Below are positions 51,151 to 59,626 of a DNA stretch of 64,000 nucleotides, piece after piece. Position numbers and translations under genes: made by a program. Position 1 is the stretch's first letter, and every line of letters begins with the position of its first letter. This stretch comes from CALEAR01 sp035301485 (GTDB taxonomy: Bacteria; Pseudomonadota; Gammaproteobacteria; Pseudomonadales; Alcanivoracaceae). The DNA lies in assembly GCA_035301485.1 (NCBI GenBank), contig DATGUF010000011.1, positions 1 to 64,000 on the forward strand, in the 5' to 3' direction. The notes beneath the pieces are model-generated. The model worked only from the letters and a program-made list of their open reading frames with translations, had not been told where the DNA came from and made no database searches.

Positions 51151-52601
51151 CAAATCCTATTGATACAACACCAACATGCCGCCCTGAAGAAGCACACGTA
51201 GTGCCAGGCATGCGCCGTATCCAAAAAATCCATTTTGTGGGCATTGGTGGCGTAGGCATGTGCGGTATCGCCGAGGTGCTGTGTAACCAAGGTTACAGCA
51301 TTGGTGGCTCAGATTTACGCGAAAGCCCCGTGGTAGATAGGCTACGAGGCTTAGGCGTGGAAGTGAAAATAGGCCACGCCGCTGAAAATATTAGCGGTGC
51401 TGATGTGGTAGTGATCTCGAGCGCGGTGAAAGAAAGTAATCCAGAGGTGGTGGCCGCTGGCGAGCAGCGCATTCCCATTGTGCCCCGAGCGCAAATGCTT
51501 GCTGAGTTAATGCGTTTTAGGCATGGCATTGCCATTGCGGGCACACATGGTAAAACCACCACCACGTCAATGATCGCCTCGATTTTTGCGGAAGATGGTT
51601 TGGATCCCACTTTTGTGATTGGCGGTAAGTTAACCAGTGCGGGCACCAATGCGCGTTTAGGGCAAAGCCGTTACTTAGTGGCAGAGGCTGATGAGTCGGA
51701 TGCGTCGTTCTTACATTTGCAGCCGCTTACAGCAGTAGTGACCAATATTGGTGCCGATCACATGCACACCTACGGCGGAGATTTCGCTCGCCTAGAAGCT
51801 ACATTTGTGGATTTTCTACATAACCTGCCTTTCTATGGGGCGGCCATTATGTGCTATGACGACGAAGTGGTAAGACGTCTTATGCCACGAGTTAACCGTC
51901 ACATTATTAGTTATGGCTTTCATGAAAAAGCGGACGTACGGGGTGAAATTCTGCATCAGTCAGGCATGCAATCTACCTTCCGTGTGTACCGTAAAGGGCT
52001 TGAGCCCATGGAAGTGGTGTTGCAGCTACCTGGTGATCACAACGTTTTAAATGCTTTAGCTGCAGTGGCTGTGGCCACGGATGAAGGCGTAAGTGACACC
52101 GCTATATTACGTGGTTTAGAACAATTCCGCGGTGTGGGGCGTCGTTTTGAACGGTTAGGCGAGTATCCACACAAGCAAGGTGCTGCCATGTTGGTGGATG
52201 ACTATGGCCACCACCCGCGCGAAGTGGAAGTTACTATTGAGGCGTTACGTAAAGGTTGGCCTGAACGCCGCCTTGTTATGTTGTTCCAACCGCATCGATT
52301 CACGCGTACGAAAGATCTTTATGAAGACTTCGTTCGCATTTTATCGCGCGTGGACGTGCTAGTGATGCTGGATGTGTTTAGTGCGGGCGAAGAGCCTATT
52401 CCCGGTGCCGATGCGAGAGCGCTATGCCGCAGTATTCGTCAGCGGGGGCAAGTGGACCCTATCCATGTGGAAAACTCAGAACATTTAGTAGAAATATTTG
52501 ACCGTATATTGCAAGACGGAGACATCTTGGTTACGCAGGGCGCCGGTAATGTGGGCGCTATAGCGGCTAATTTGGCCCGTCGTCAGGGAGAGGTGAAGTG
52601 A
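51147..52601 (+). CDS. murC: UDP-MurNAc L-alanine ligase MurC
   Basis: Adds the first amino acid to UDP-MurNAc. 484 residues. HFVGIGGVGMCGIAEVL near 30-46 binds UDP, IAGTHGKTTTTSMIA near 131-145 is the ATP loop, and AEADESDASFLHL near 184-196 and DDYGHHPREVEVTI near 357-370 complete the family pattern. Start and end overlap murG and ddlB. Confidence 0.97.
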   Translation: MTNPIDTTPTCRPEEAHVVPGMRRIQKIHFVGIGGVGMCGIAEVLCNQGYSIGGSDLRESPVVDRLRGLGVEVKIGHAAENISGADVVVISSAVKESNPEVVAAGEQRIPIVPRAQMLAELMRFRHGIAIAGTHGKTTTTSMIASIFAEDGLDPTFVIGGKLTSAGTNARLGQSRYLVAEADESDASFLHLQPLTAVVTNIGADHMHTYGGDFARLEATFVDFLHNLPFYGAAIMCYDDEVVRRLMPRVNRHIISYGFHEKADVRGEILHQSGMQSTFRVYRKGLEPMEVVLQLPGDHNVLNALAAVAVATDEGVSDTAILRGLEQFRGVGRRFERLGEYPHKQGAAMLVDDYGHHPREVEVTIEALRKGWPERRLVMLFQPHRFTRTKDLYEDFVRILSRVDVLVMLDVFSAGEEPIPGADARALCRSIRQRGQVDPIHVENSEHLVEIFDRILQDGDILVTQGAGNVGAIAANLARRQGEVK

Positions 52602-53557
52602 GCGATTCTTTACACGCAGCAAAGGCCTCTTTAGCGCATGTGGGCCGTGTCGCAGTATTAGCAGGCGGTAATTCCGCAGAGCGCGAAATATCTTTGCGTA
52701 GTGGTAAAGCTGTGCACCAAGCGCTGCGTAAGCTTGGTGTGTTGGCAGAAATGATTGATCCGGCGGAAGTGTCGATTACCACTTTACGTGGTTTTCAGCG
52801 CGCATTTATTGCGCTCCACGGCCGCGGTGGTGAAGACGGAGTGATCCAAGGGGTGCTTGAGTTTATGCAAGTGCCTTATACCGGTAGTGGTGTGATGGCA
52901 TCGGCTATTGGCATGGACAAAATTCGCACTAAATTGCTATGGCGTGCCAGTGGCTTGCCCACCCCCGAATTCTATTTGGCGGGCAGTGATGAGCGCGATT
53001 TAGGTTTTCCTTTAATGGTGAAACCTGCATTAGAAGGCTCTTCCATCGGCATGTACAAGGTGAACAACGCAGAAGAATTGGCTGAAGCCATTCGTAAAGC
53101 GCGCCAGTACGACGACAACGTGCTTGTTGAGCAGTGGGTGCATGGGCCTGAGTACACGGTGGCTATTTTGAACGACCGTGCTTTGCCATCGATCCACTTA
53201 GAAACACCGAATACCTTTTATGATTTCGACGCTAAATATCGCGCCAATACAACCTCGTACCATTGTCCAAGCGGTTTGAGCGAAGAAGATGAAGCTGAAT
53301 TACAAGCATTAGCGCTAGAAGCTTTTCGCCTCGTGGGTGCAAGCGGCTGGGGGCGTGTGGATGTAATGCGTGATGCGCAGGGGCAGTTTCAGTTGTTGGA
53401 AATTAATACGTCACCTGGCATGACAGCAACGTCGCTTGTACCCATGGCAGCTAAGGCTGCGGGTTTAAGCTTCGAAGAGTTTGTGGCAGAAGTGTTGCTG
53501 TCTGCAAAACGCTTGCCACAAGAAAGTAGGAGACAAGGGCATGCGCCGAAACCGTAG
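52598..53557 (+). CDS. ddlB: D-alanine:D-alanine ligase
   Basis: ATP-grasp enzyme supplying D-Ala-D-Ala to MurF. 319 residues from GTG at 52598, four bases inside murC, with GGGAGAGG upstream. GGNSAEREISLRSGKAV near 23-39, PYTGSGVMASAIGMDK near 91-106, MVKPALEGSSIGMYKV near 141-156, and LLEINTSPGMTATSLVP near 265-281. The YxxxSG omega-loop equivalents support Ddl rather than a depsipeptide ligase, but the residue-level call is not certain. Confidence 0.95.
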   Translation: MSDSLHAAKASLAHVGRVAVLAGGNSAEREISLRSGKAVHQALRKLGVLAEMIDPAEVSITTLRGFQRAFIALHGRGGEDGVIQGVLEFMQVPYTGSGVMASAIGMDKIRTKLLWRASGLPTPEFYLAGSDERDLGFPLMVKPALEGSSIGMYKVNNAEELAEAIRKARQYDDNVLVEQWVHGPEYTVAILNDRALPSIHLETPNTFYDFDAKYRANTTSYHCPSGLSEEDEAELQALALEAFRLVGASGWGRVDVMRDAQGQFQLLEINTSPGMTATSLVPMAAKAAGLSFEEFVAEVLLSAKRLPQESRRQGHAPKP

Positions 53558-54374
53558 GCCACAACGCGGTGCCGTGCCGCTACAGCCGCAGGTGCAAAAA
53601 GCATCTGTTAAGGAACGCTTAGCAAGCGTGCCTTGGCAGCAGATGTTGTACCTCGTGAAGTTGCTGTGGCGCCATGCGGTGGCGGTGGTAGGGCTAGGGT
53701 TTTTGCTTTGGGTGTTTTTGTCGCTGCCTAACTTCTTCACTCATTACCAAGTGAAAGAAGTAACGGTGGAAGGTGTAACTGACCAGCGCCGTGTGGATAT
53801 GGTGCACGAGCATCTTAAACAAGTGCTGAGCACCGAGAACTTCTTCAGTTTGGCGTTGGAAGATTTACACCAGAATTTGGAAGACTTTGGTTGGGTAGCG
53901 CAGGTGGATATACGTCGGCAGTGGCCAGGCGTGCTGCGGTTACAGTTTAAAGAAATTCAGCCAGTAGCCGTGTGGAATGACAACAGGTTAATCAGCGTAG
54001 AGGGCAAGCGCTTTGAAGGTGTTGATAAGTACAACATTACCCATTTGCCCAAGTTGTTCGGGCCAGAGCACCAATACGATGAAGTGCTCGCCATGTATCA
54101 ACACATGAGCGGCATTGTGGCTAAGGCAGGTTTTAATATTACGAACATTAATGTGGATGCGCGTTTTACCACTACATTAACCCTCAATGAATACACAGAG
54201 GTGGTTGTGGATAGGCATCACAATATGAATAAATTACAACGTTTTGTTGGTTTGTATCAGCGTACGCTCGGCAACAATGAACAGCCTGTAAAGCGCGTGG
54301 ATTTACGCTATGCAGACGGCATGGCAGTGACGTGGGGCGATGCCTTCACTGCGACAGAGAAAAGAGGATCTTAA
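53541..54374 (+). CDS. ftsQ: Cell division protein FtsQ
   Basis: Bitopic divisome protein linking FtsB/FtsL with other components. 277 residues from the ATG at 53541, with GGAG 9-12 bases upstream and 17 bp inside ddlB. Basic N-terminus (MRRNRRPQRG), one membrane span (about 51-70, VAVVGLGFLLWVFLSL), then the POTRA domain beginning FFTHYQVKEVTVEGVTDQRR and the FtsQ beta domain to about 265. An upstream ORF extension to 53481 is rejected. Confidence 0.94.
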   Translation: MRRNRRPQRGAVPLQPQVQKASVKERLASVPWQQMLYLVKLLWRHAVAVVGLGFLLWVFLSLPNFFTHYQVKEVTVEGVTDQRRVDMVHEHLKQVLSTENFFSLALEDLHQNLEDFGWVAQVDIRRQWPGVLRLQFKEIQPVAVWNDNRLISVEGKRFEGVDKYNITHLPKLFGPEHQYDEVLAMYQHMSGIVAKAGFNITNINVDARFTTTLTLNEYTEVVVDRHHNMNKLQRFVGLYQRTLGNNEQPVKRVDLRYADGMAVTWGDAFTATEKRGS

Positions 54375-54375
54375 C

Positions 54376-55611
54376 ATGGACAACGCAATGCAAGAACGCA
54401 TGGTCGTAGGCTTAGACATTGGAACATCAAAAGTAGTGGCTATCGTTGGTCAGAGCAAAGCTGATGGTTCCATGGAAGTAATCGGTATTGGTTCGCAACC
54501 CTCTAACGGTATTAAACATGGCGTGGTGGTGGATATCGAAGCCACTGTGCGCTCCATACAGCGAGCTGTGCAAGAAGCAGAGCTGATGGCTGGTTGCCAA
54601 ATACATTCCGTATATGTGGGCATTGCTGGCGGGCATGTGCGCAGCTTAAACAGCCACGGCATTGTGGGTATCCGCGACCGTGAAGTGCTGAAAAATGACG
54701 TTGAACGTGTGATCGACGCTGCGAAAGCAGTAGCAGTGCCCGCTGATCAGAAAATATTGCACGTGTTGCCACAGGAATACCTAGTGGATGAACAGAGTGG
54801 CGTACGCGAGCCGGTGGGCATGAGTGGCGTGCGTTTAGAAGCGCGCGTTCATTTAGTTAATTGTGCAGTGAATGCAGCACAAAACATCGAAAAGTGTGTG
54901 CGTCGCTGCAACCTACAGGTTGAAGCCCTCATCTTAGAGCAGTTGGCTTCTAGCTACTCGGTGCTCACGGAAGATGAGCGCGAACTAGGCGTGTGTTTAG
55001 TAGATATCGGTGGGGGTACCACGGATATCGCCATCTTCACAGAAGGCGCCATTCGTCACACCGCCAACATTGCTGTGGCCGGTGACCATGTAACCAATGA
55101 TATTGCCATGGCGTTACGCACACCAAAGCAGCACGCTGACGAAATTAAAATTAAGTATGCCTGTGCACTGACGTCGCTAGTAGGCACCGAAGAAATTATT
55201 CAGGTGCCCTCAGTGGGAGATAGGCCACCACGTTCTATGAGCCGTCAAAACCTAGCACGTGTTGTAGAGCCTCGCTACGAAGAACTCTTCAGCCTTGTTT
55301 TAGCAGAAATTAGACGAAGTGGTTTCCAAGATCTGATTCCTGGCGGCATCGTGCTTACAGGCGGATCGTCGAAAATGGAAGGTGCAGTAGAGCTCGCAGA
55401 GGAAGTGTTCCACATGTCTGTACGTTTAGGCTCACCACGTGGTGTGCAGGGGCTAAAAGATGTGGTGAATAACCCTATTTACTCCACCAGCGTGGGCTTA
55501 TTGCTGTATGCGCAAAAAATGGAGCAAGAAGGCCATGAGCATTTTGAAGAGCATGAAAACAAAATGCAGTGGCTAGGAAAGATTAAAGGTTGGTTTCAAA
55601 ACACATTTTAA
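54376..55611 (+). CDS. ftsA: Cell division protein FtsA
   Basis: Actin-like ATPase that anchors FtsZ to the membrane. 411 residues from the ATG at 54376, one base after the ftsQ stop. Phosphate-1 motif MVVGLDIGTSKVVAIVGQ near 9-26, VDIGGGTTDIAIF near 203-215, TGGSSKMEGAVELAEEVF near 336-353. The end LGKIKGWFQNTF is the amphipathic membrane-targeting helix. Confidence 0.97.
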   Translation: MDNAMQERMVVGLDIGTSKVVAIVGQSKADGSMEVIGIGSQPSNGIKHGVVVDIEATVRSIQRAVQEAELMAGCQIHSVYVGIAGGHVRSLNSHGIVGIRDREVLKNDVERVIDAAKAVAVPADQKILHVLPQEYLVDEQSGVREPVGMSGVRLEARVHLVNCAVNAAQNIEKCVRRCNLQVEALILEQLASSYSVLTEDERELGVCLVDIGGGTTDIAIFTEGAIRHTANIAVAGDHVTNDIAMALRTPKQHADEIKIKYACALTSLVGTEEIIQVPSVGDRPPRSMSRQNLARVVEPRYEELFSLVLAEIRRSGFQDLIPGGIVLTGGSSKMEGAVELAEEVFHMSVRLGSPRGVQGLKDVVNNPIYSTSVGLLLYAQKMEQEGHEHFEEHENKMQWLGKIKGWFQNTF

Positions 55612-55716
55612 AATAACAGTGCGTCGTATAACGGCGCATAAAAAAGAGTTTGCGGTGGGGCTTCAGCCACACCGAAACAGGTAGTAAACACAGGGAAGAA
55701 AAATCGGGAGATAACC

Positions 55717-56883
55717 ATGCAATTCACATTAGAAGAAAATGTTGTACAAGGTGCAGTGCTAAAAGTAATTGGCGTCGGTGGTGGTGGCGGTAACGCTGTT
55801 GACCACATGGTGCGCTCAAACGTGGAAGGCGTAGACTTTGTTTGCGCTAACACAGATGCTCAAGCACTTCGTAATTCATCTGCCTCAACCGTTATTCAGT
55901 TAGGCCAAAACGGTTTAGGTGCGGGCGCTAACCCAGAAGTAGGCCGTCAAGCCGCTTTGGAAGAAAGAGACCGCATCGCCGAACTGCTTGAAGGCGCGGA
56001 CATGGTGTTCGTGACAGCAGGTATGGGTGGCGGAACGGGTACGGGTGCTGCCCCAATTGTGGCAGAAATCGCGAAAGAGCTCGGTATTCTAACCGTAGCA
56101 GTAGTAACGAAACCGTTTCCTTTTGAAGGCCCACGCCGTAAAAAAGCAGCCGAGCAAGGCATTGAAGAACTCCGCGAGCACGTGGATTCTTTAATCACTA
56201 TTCCTAACGAAAAGTTACTAGCAGTACTCGGTAACGATGTGAGCCTGCTTGATGCCTTTAACGAAGCAAACAACGTATTGCATAACGCAGTATGCGGTAT
56301 TGCAGACCTTATCGTTAAGCCAGGTATGATCAACGTGGACTTCGCCGACGTACGTACAGTAATGAGCGAAATGGGCTTAGCCATGATGGGTAGTGGTATT
56401 GCACGTGGTGAAAACCGCGCTGAAGAAGCCGCTATGATGGCAGTATCTAGCCCACTGTTAGAAGACGTAGATCTACGTGGTGCACGTGGCATTCTTATCA
56501 ACGTTACAGCAAACGAAAGCTTAGGCTTAATGGAATTCAACCGTGTGGGTGAAATTATCAACGAACTAGCTGCAGAAGATGCGCAAGTGATTGTTGGTAC
56601 CGCAATTAATCCAGATATGGGTGATGAGTTGTCTGTAACGGTAGTAGCAACAGGCCTCGGTTCTGATTTAGCAGGGCGCAGCGAGCTAGAAGTAGTACGT
56701 GCCCCGGTAAGCCGAGCGGTGGGTGCGAATGGTGAGTTGGATTACAACGAGCTACAACGTCCAACTATCACTCGTAACAGACAGGCTCAGGAAGCTACTC
56801 AGCATACACGCCAAGCACGTAGTGTAAGCGAGGATCTTGATCTGATTGATGTGCCTACTTTTTTACGTCGCCAAGCGGACTAA
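55717..56883 (+). CDS. ftsZ: Cell division protein FtsZ
   Basis: Tubulin-like GTPase forming the division ring. 388 residues. Signature GGGTGTG at 104-110, GTP loop GVGGGGGNAVDHM near 19-31, T7 loop NVDFADVRTVMSEMG near 206-220, and the conserved C-terminal peptide DLIDVPTFLRRQAD that binds FtsA and ZipA. The linker is short (about 50 residues). Unlike the upstream genes it is separated from ftsA by 105 bp. That gap holds a hairpin (CGGTG/CACCG arms at 55653 and 55669), suggesting its own promoter or mRNA processing. GGGAG precedes the ATG. Confidence 0.98.
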   Translation: MQFTLEENVVQGAVLKVIGVGGGGGNAVDHMVRSNVEGVDFVCANTDAQALRNSSASTVIQLGQNGLGAGANPEVGRQAALEERDRIAELLEGADMVFVTAGMGGGTGTGAAPIVAEIAKELGILTVAVVTKPFPFEGPRRKKAAEQGIEELREHVDSLITIPNEKLLAVLGNDVSLLDAFNEANNVLHNAVCGIADLIVKPGMINVDFADVRTVMSEMGLAMMGSGIARGENRAEEAAMMAVSSPLLEDVDLRGARGILINVTANESLGLMEFNRVGEIINELAAEDAQVIVGTAINPDMGDELSVTVVATGLGSDLAGRSELEVVRAPVSRAVGANGELDYNELQRPTITRNRQAQEATQHTRQARSVSEDLDLIDVPTFLRRQAD

Positions 56884-56921
56884 TAGCTGAATAGGACAGT
56901 GATAGTGGAAATTAACCAATA

Positions 56922-56966
56922 GCGGCATCATAATATATTTTCCCTATGGGAATAATGTGATGCCGC
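56922..56966. other. Long imperfect hairpin between ftsZ and lpxC
   Basis: GCGGCATCA (56922-56930) is exactly complementary to TGATGCCGC (56958-56966), and between them TTCCC (56940-56944) pairs with GGGAA (56948-56952). The 45-nt structure has an AT-rich internal loop and no T run after it, so it is not a standard terminator. Possible roles: partial terminator, mRNA end protection, or processing site separating ftsZ and lpxC messages. Confidence 0.6.
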
Positions 56967-56991
56967 AACTGGTCACTGCTTGGGTGCTTTG

Positions 56992-57020
56992 TTAGCATCC
57001 GCCAAAAGTTATTGTATAAA
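56992..57020 (+). promoter_or_regulatory. Candidate sigma70 promoter of lpxC
   Basis: TTAGCA (56992-56997) and TATAAA (57015-57020) with a 17-bp spacer; start near 57027, 29 bp before the ATG. It lies just after the 45-nt hairpin, supporting separate expression of lpxC. Confidence 0.4.
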
Positions 57021-57055
57021 TCCGCATTAGGGTGCACTTAAGAAGTGATATTAAG

Positions 57056-57958
57056 ATGATCAAACAGCGAACAGTAAAAAATGTGATCCGCGCCACGGGC
57101 GTAGGCTTGCATTCGGGTGAGAAAATATACCTAACCGTTCGCCCAGCACCGGTTAATACAGGGATTGTTTTTCGTCGAACGGACTTAGACCCGCCTGTGG
57201 ATATACCCGCCACAGCAGAAAGCGTGGGCGAAACTACGTTGTCTTCCACCTTGGTGAATGGCGCTGCGAAAGTGAGCACAGTGGAGCATTTAATGTCTGC
57301 CTTGGCGGGGTTAGGCATTGATAATGCTTATATTGAGCTCTCCGCTGCAGAAGTGCCTATTATGGATGGCAGCGCTGGTCCTTTTGTGTTCTTGCTGCAA
57401 TCTGCAGGCATTGCAGAACAGGAAGAAGCAAAACGGTTTATTCGCATTAAAGCACCTGTGCGAGTGGAAGAGGGTGATAAATCAGCAGAGTTTTTGCCAT
57501 TTAACGGTTTTAAAATTACGTTTAGCATCGAGTTTGACCACCCTGTATTTGTGGACCAAGTACAAAAAGCAACGGTTGATTTTTCATCAACGTCGTTTGT
57601 AAAAGAAGTGGCTCGGGCAAGAACCTTTGGGTTTATGCGCGATATTGAATATTTGCGCTCACAAAACCTAGCCCTAGGCGGCAGCATAGATAATGCCATT
57701 GTGGTGGACGAGCACCGCATCTTAAATGAAGGTGGTTTGCGCTACGAAGATGAGTTTGTAAAACACAAAATACTAGATGCCATTGGCGATTTGTATTTAG
57801 TGGGGCATAGCTTGATAGGTGAGTTTATAGCACATAAATCAGGGCATGCTTTGAATAACCAGCTTATTCGTAAATTGCTTGAACAACCGGACACTTGGGA
57901 ATACGTCACGGTAAAAGATGATGAGCATGCTCCGATTTCATACATGAAAACAAAATAA
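57056..57958 (+). CDS. lpxC: UDP-3-O-acyl-GlcNAc deacetylase LpxC
   Basis: Zinc enzyme for the committed step of lipid A synthesis. 300 residues from the ATG at 57056, as in known LpxC (about 305). GVGLHSGEKIYLTVRPA near 15-31; zinc ligands in VEHLMSALAGLGIDN (His near 78) and KHKILDAIGDLYLVG (His near 236, Asp near 240); catalytic His near 263 in HKSGHALNNQL. A longer start at 57032 has no ribosome site. Followed by a strong terminator. Confidence 0.97.
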   Translation: MIKQRTVKNVIRATGVGLHSGEKIYLTVRPAPVNTGIVFRRTDLDPPVDIPATAESVGETTLSSTLVNGAAKVSTVEHLMSALAGLGIDNAYIELSAAEVPIMDGSAGPFVFLLQSAGIAEQEEAKRFIRIKAPVRVEEGDKSAEFLPFNGFKITFSIEFDHPVFVDQVQKATVDFSSTSFVKEVARARTFGFMRDIEYLRSQNLALGGSIDNAIVVDEHRILNEGGLRYEDEFVKHKILDAIGDLYLVGHSLIGEFIAHKSGHALNNQLIRKLLEQPDTWEYVTVKDDEHAPISYMKTK

Positions 57959-57981
57959 AATTTGTGTCATGAACCTGTGTG

Positions 57982-58015
57982 AAAACCCAGCTATCCCAGC
58001 TGGGTTTTCTTTTTT
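57982..58015. terminator. Rho-independent terminator after lpxC
   Basis: AAAACCCAGCT (57982-57992) pairs with AGCTGGGTTTT (57998-58008) around 5 bases, followed by CTTTTTT. The A run on the left gives four T on the minus strand, so it can also end the convergent dciA transcript. Confidence 0.92.
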
Positions 58016-58460
58016 AGTTTTCCTCAGCGCGGCTTGCTAAGCGCAGCATAGCTTGCTGCAATCCCTCATGGTCAATGTTTTTGGCCGTTTCTCTTAATGT
58101 ATCTGCAGCCTCACTAGTGAGCGTGGCGCCGGGGCGTTGGCTTTTTTGAGTTATAGGCTGTGAGGAAATTCGTGCTACTTTCACATACCACTCGTTAAGG
58201 CCTGCTTGTTTCATCAGGCGCGGCGCATGGAAGCGAAGCACTTGGGCGACGGTATTGTTAGCAGCAATGAGTACTAAAACGTGGCCATCTTGAAGGGCCT
58301 GTGCGTGTTCGGCAAGGGCGGGAGGAAAAGAAAGACGTAAAGGTTTGAGCTGTTCTGGCTCGTGTGTATCCACGGCCGCGGCAGCCTTCGCTAAGGTTTT
58401 TAGCGTTTTTACGCTGCCCAAAAGGCTACTAATATTGCGCGGACCGATTGCTTTGGTCAT
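58014..58460 (-). CDS. dciA: DciA/DUF721 family replicative helicase loader
   Basis: 148 residues from ATG at 58460 (AGGTGA 5 bases upstream; a GTG nine bases earlier overlaps that site). The N-terminus PRNISSLLGSVKTLKTLA and the KH-like core RLSFPPALAEHAQALQDGHVLVLIAANNTVAQVLRF (in parts, about 45-80) match the DUF721/DciA family; the position between lpxC and secA is where gammaproteobacterial DUF721 genes are found. DciA loads DnaB helicase in bacteria without DnaC. Assignment is by weak similarity and locus. Confidence 0.82.
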   Translation of the reverse strand: MTKAIGPRNISSLLGSVKTLKTLAKAAAAVDTHEPEQLKPLRLSFPPALAEHAQALQDGHVLVLIAANNTVAQVLRFHAPRLMKQAGLNEWYVKVARISSQPITQKSQRPGATLTSEAADTLRETAKNIDHEGLQQAMLRLASRAEEN

Positions 58461-58557
58461 GAAGATCACCTAGTATGAACGCCTATTTTTTAAACACAAT
58501 CGAAAAATCAATATCTTAGCTGTTTGTTTTCCGATTCTATTTGTGAGCCACGGATAT

Positions 58558-59493
58558 ATGCAACTTATTGTACAGAAAGATAAAGATAGTTCTTTACGCA
58601 CCATACAAATAACAACCCCTTTTATAGCTGCAGTAGTGGGCGTTTTCATGCTATCTGCTGCCCTGTTGGGTGCAGCAGGTGTTTTTGCCATGCAGCAGTG
58701 GGGTGGTTTAATCATAGATCCACAGGGCACATCTGCTTGGCAACAGCGCCTACAAGAAACCCGCCTTCAATTTAAAGAAGCAAGAGAGCACTCGGATCAG
58801 CAATTAAGTGCGCTCACCATGCGCGTGGCAGATTTACAAAGCCAGCTTATTCGAATAAATGCTTTAGGAGAACGGCTAGTTACTGTAGCAGGAATTGACC
58901 CAGAAGAGTTTGATTTTACTGCAACAGTGGCCATAGGTGGTGCTGCATCGCTTGAAGATGAACTGTCATTATCAGTGGATGCCGCCACATTAAAACTAGA
59001 GCTTAACGAGCTTGAGGGTTTGCTAGCACGTCGCGAGCAGCAGTTGTCACTGTTAGAGCGCCTGCTTGATGGCAACGATTTTGCTGAGCGTACGTTGGTG
59101 GCTGGGCACCCTGTGGTTAAAGGTTATTTATCTTCCCACTTTGGCCAACGTCGTGATCCTTTCACCGGCCGAATACGATACCACAGAGGGGTAGACTTTG
59201 CTGCACCCACAGGTACTAGTGTGATGGCAACTGGCGGTGGCATCGTTACCTTTGCTGGCGTTAAAAACGGCTATGGCGTAACAGTAGATGTTAAACATGG
59301 TAATGGTATGACCACCCGTTATGCGCACCTTAGAAGTATTAAAACCAAGAAAGGCGAGGCAGTGGCGGCAGGAGAAGTTATTGGAACTGTGGGCAGTACG
59401 GGGCGCTCTACAGGGCCACATGTGCATTACGAAGTGTTAAAAAATGGCCAACAAGTGAATCCTGCAACATATTTAGCAAAAAAACGCGCGTAA
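58558..59493 (+). CDS. M23-family peptidoglycan metallopeptidase (membrane-anchored)
   Basis: 311 residues from ATG at 58558; a GTG at 58543 is the alternative and neither has a strong ribosome site. One membrane helix (about 20-45), a coiled coil (about 65-105 and 150-175, LELNELEGLLARREQQLSLLERLL in parts), then the LytM domain from about 190 with zinc ligands in YHRGVDFAAPTGTSVM and the HVHYEVLKNGQQVNP motif. Such proteins either cut cross-bridges or activate amidases; since HxxxD and HxH motifs are intact it should be active. Divergent from dciA, followed by a terminator, then secA. Confidence 0.88.
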   Translation: MQLIVQKDKDSSLRTIQITTPFIAAVVGVFMLSAALLGAAGVFAMQQWGGLIIDPQGTSAWQQRLQETRLQFKEAREHSDQQLSALTMRVADLQSQLIRINALGERLVTVAGIDPEEFDFTATVAIGGAASLEDELSLSVDAATLKLELNELEGLLARREQQLSLLERLLDGNDFAERTLVAGHPVVKGYLSSHFGQRRDPFTGRIRYHRGVDFAAPTGTSVMATGGGIVTFAGVKNGYGVTVDVKHGNGMTTRYAHLRSIKTKKGEAVAAGEVIGTVGSTGRSTGPHVHYEVLKNGQQVNPATYLAKKRA

Positions 59494-59503
59494 TGTGTTA
59501 CCT

Positions 59504-59532
59504 TACCCCTCTCATTAGAGGGGTATTTTTTT
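59504..59532 (+). terminator. Rho-independent terminator after the M23 peptidase gene
   Basis: TACCCCTCT (59504-59512) and AGAGGGGTA (59517-59525) with a CATT loop, followed by seven T. It isolates the peptidase gene from secA. Confidence 0.94.
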
Positions 59533-59626
59533 GTCTCCTCATTGTGCCTTTTAGGGCAAAAACGGCTAGAATACGCTCATTTTTAAGCGTCTACGCACTT
59601 CATTCATAACGGATAGCGGATGTTCC

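Noticed and set aside
55947..56561. 204-aa open frame antisense to ftsZ
   Set aside because: Serine/proline/isoleucine-rich shadow of a highly conserved gene; caused by codon bias of the real strand.
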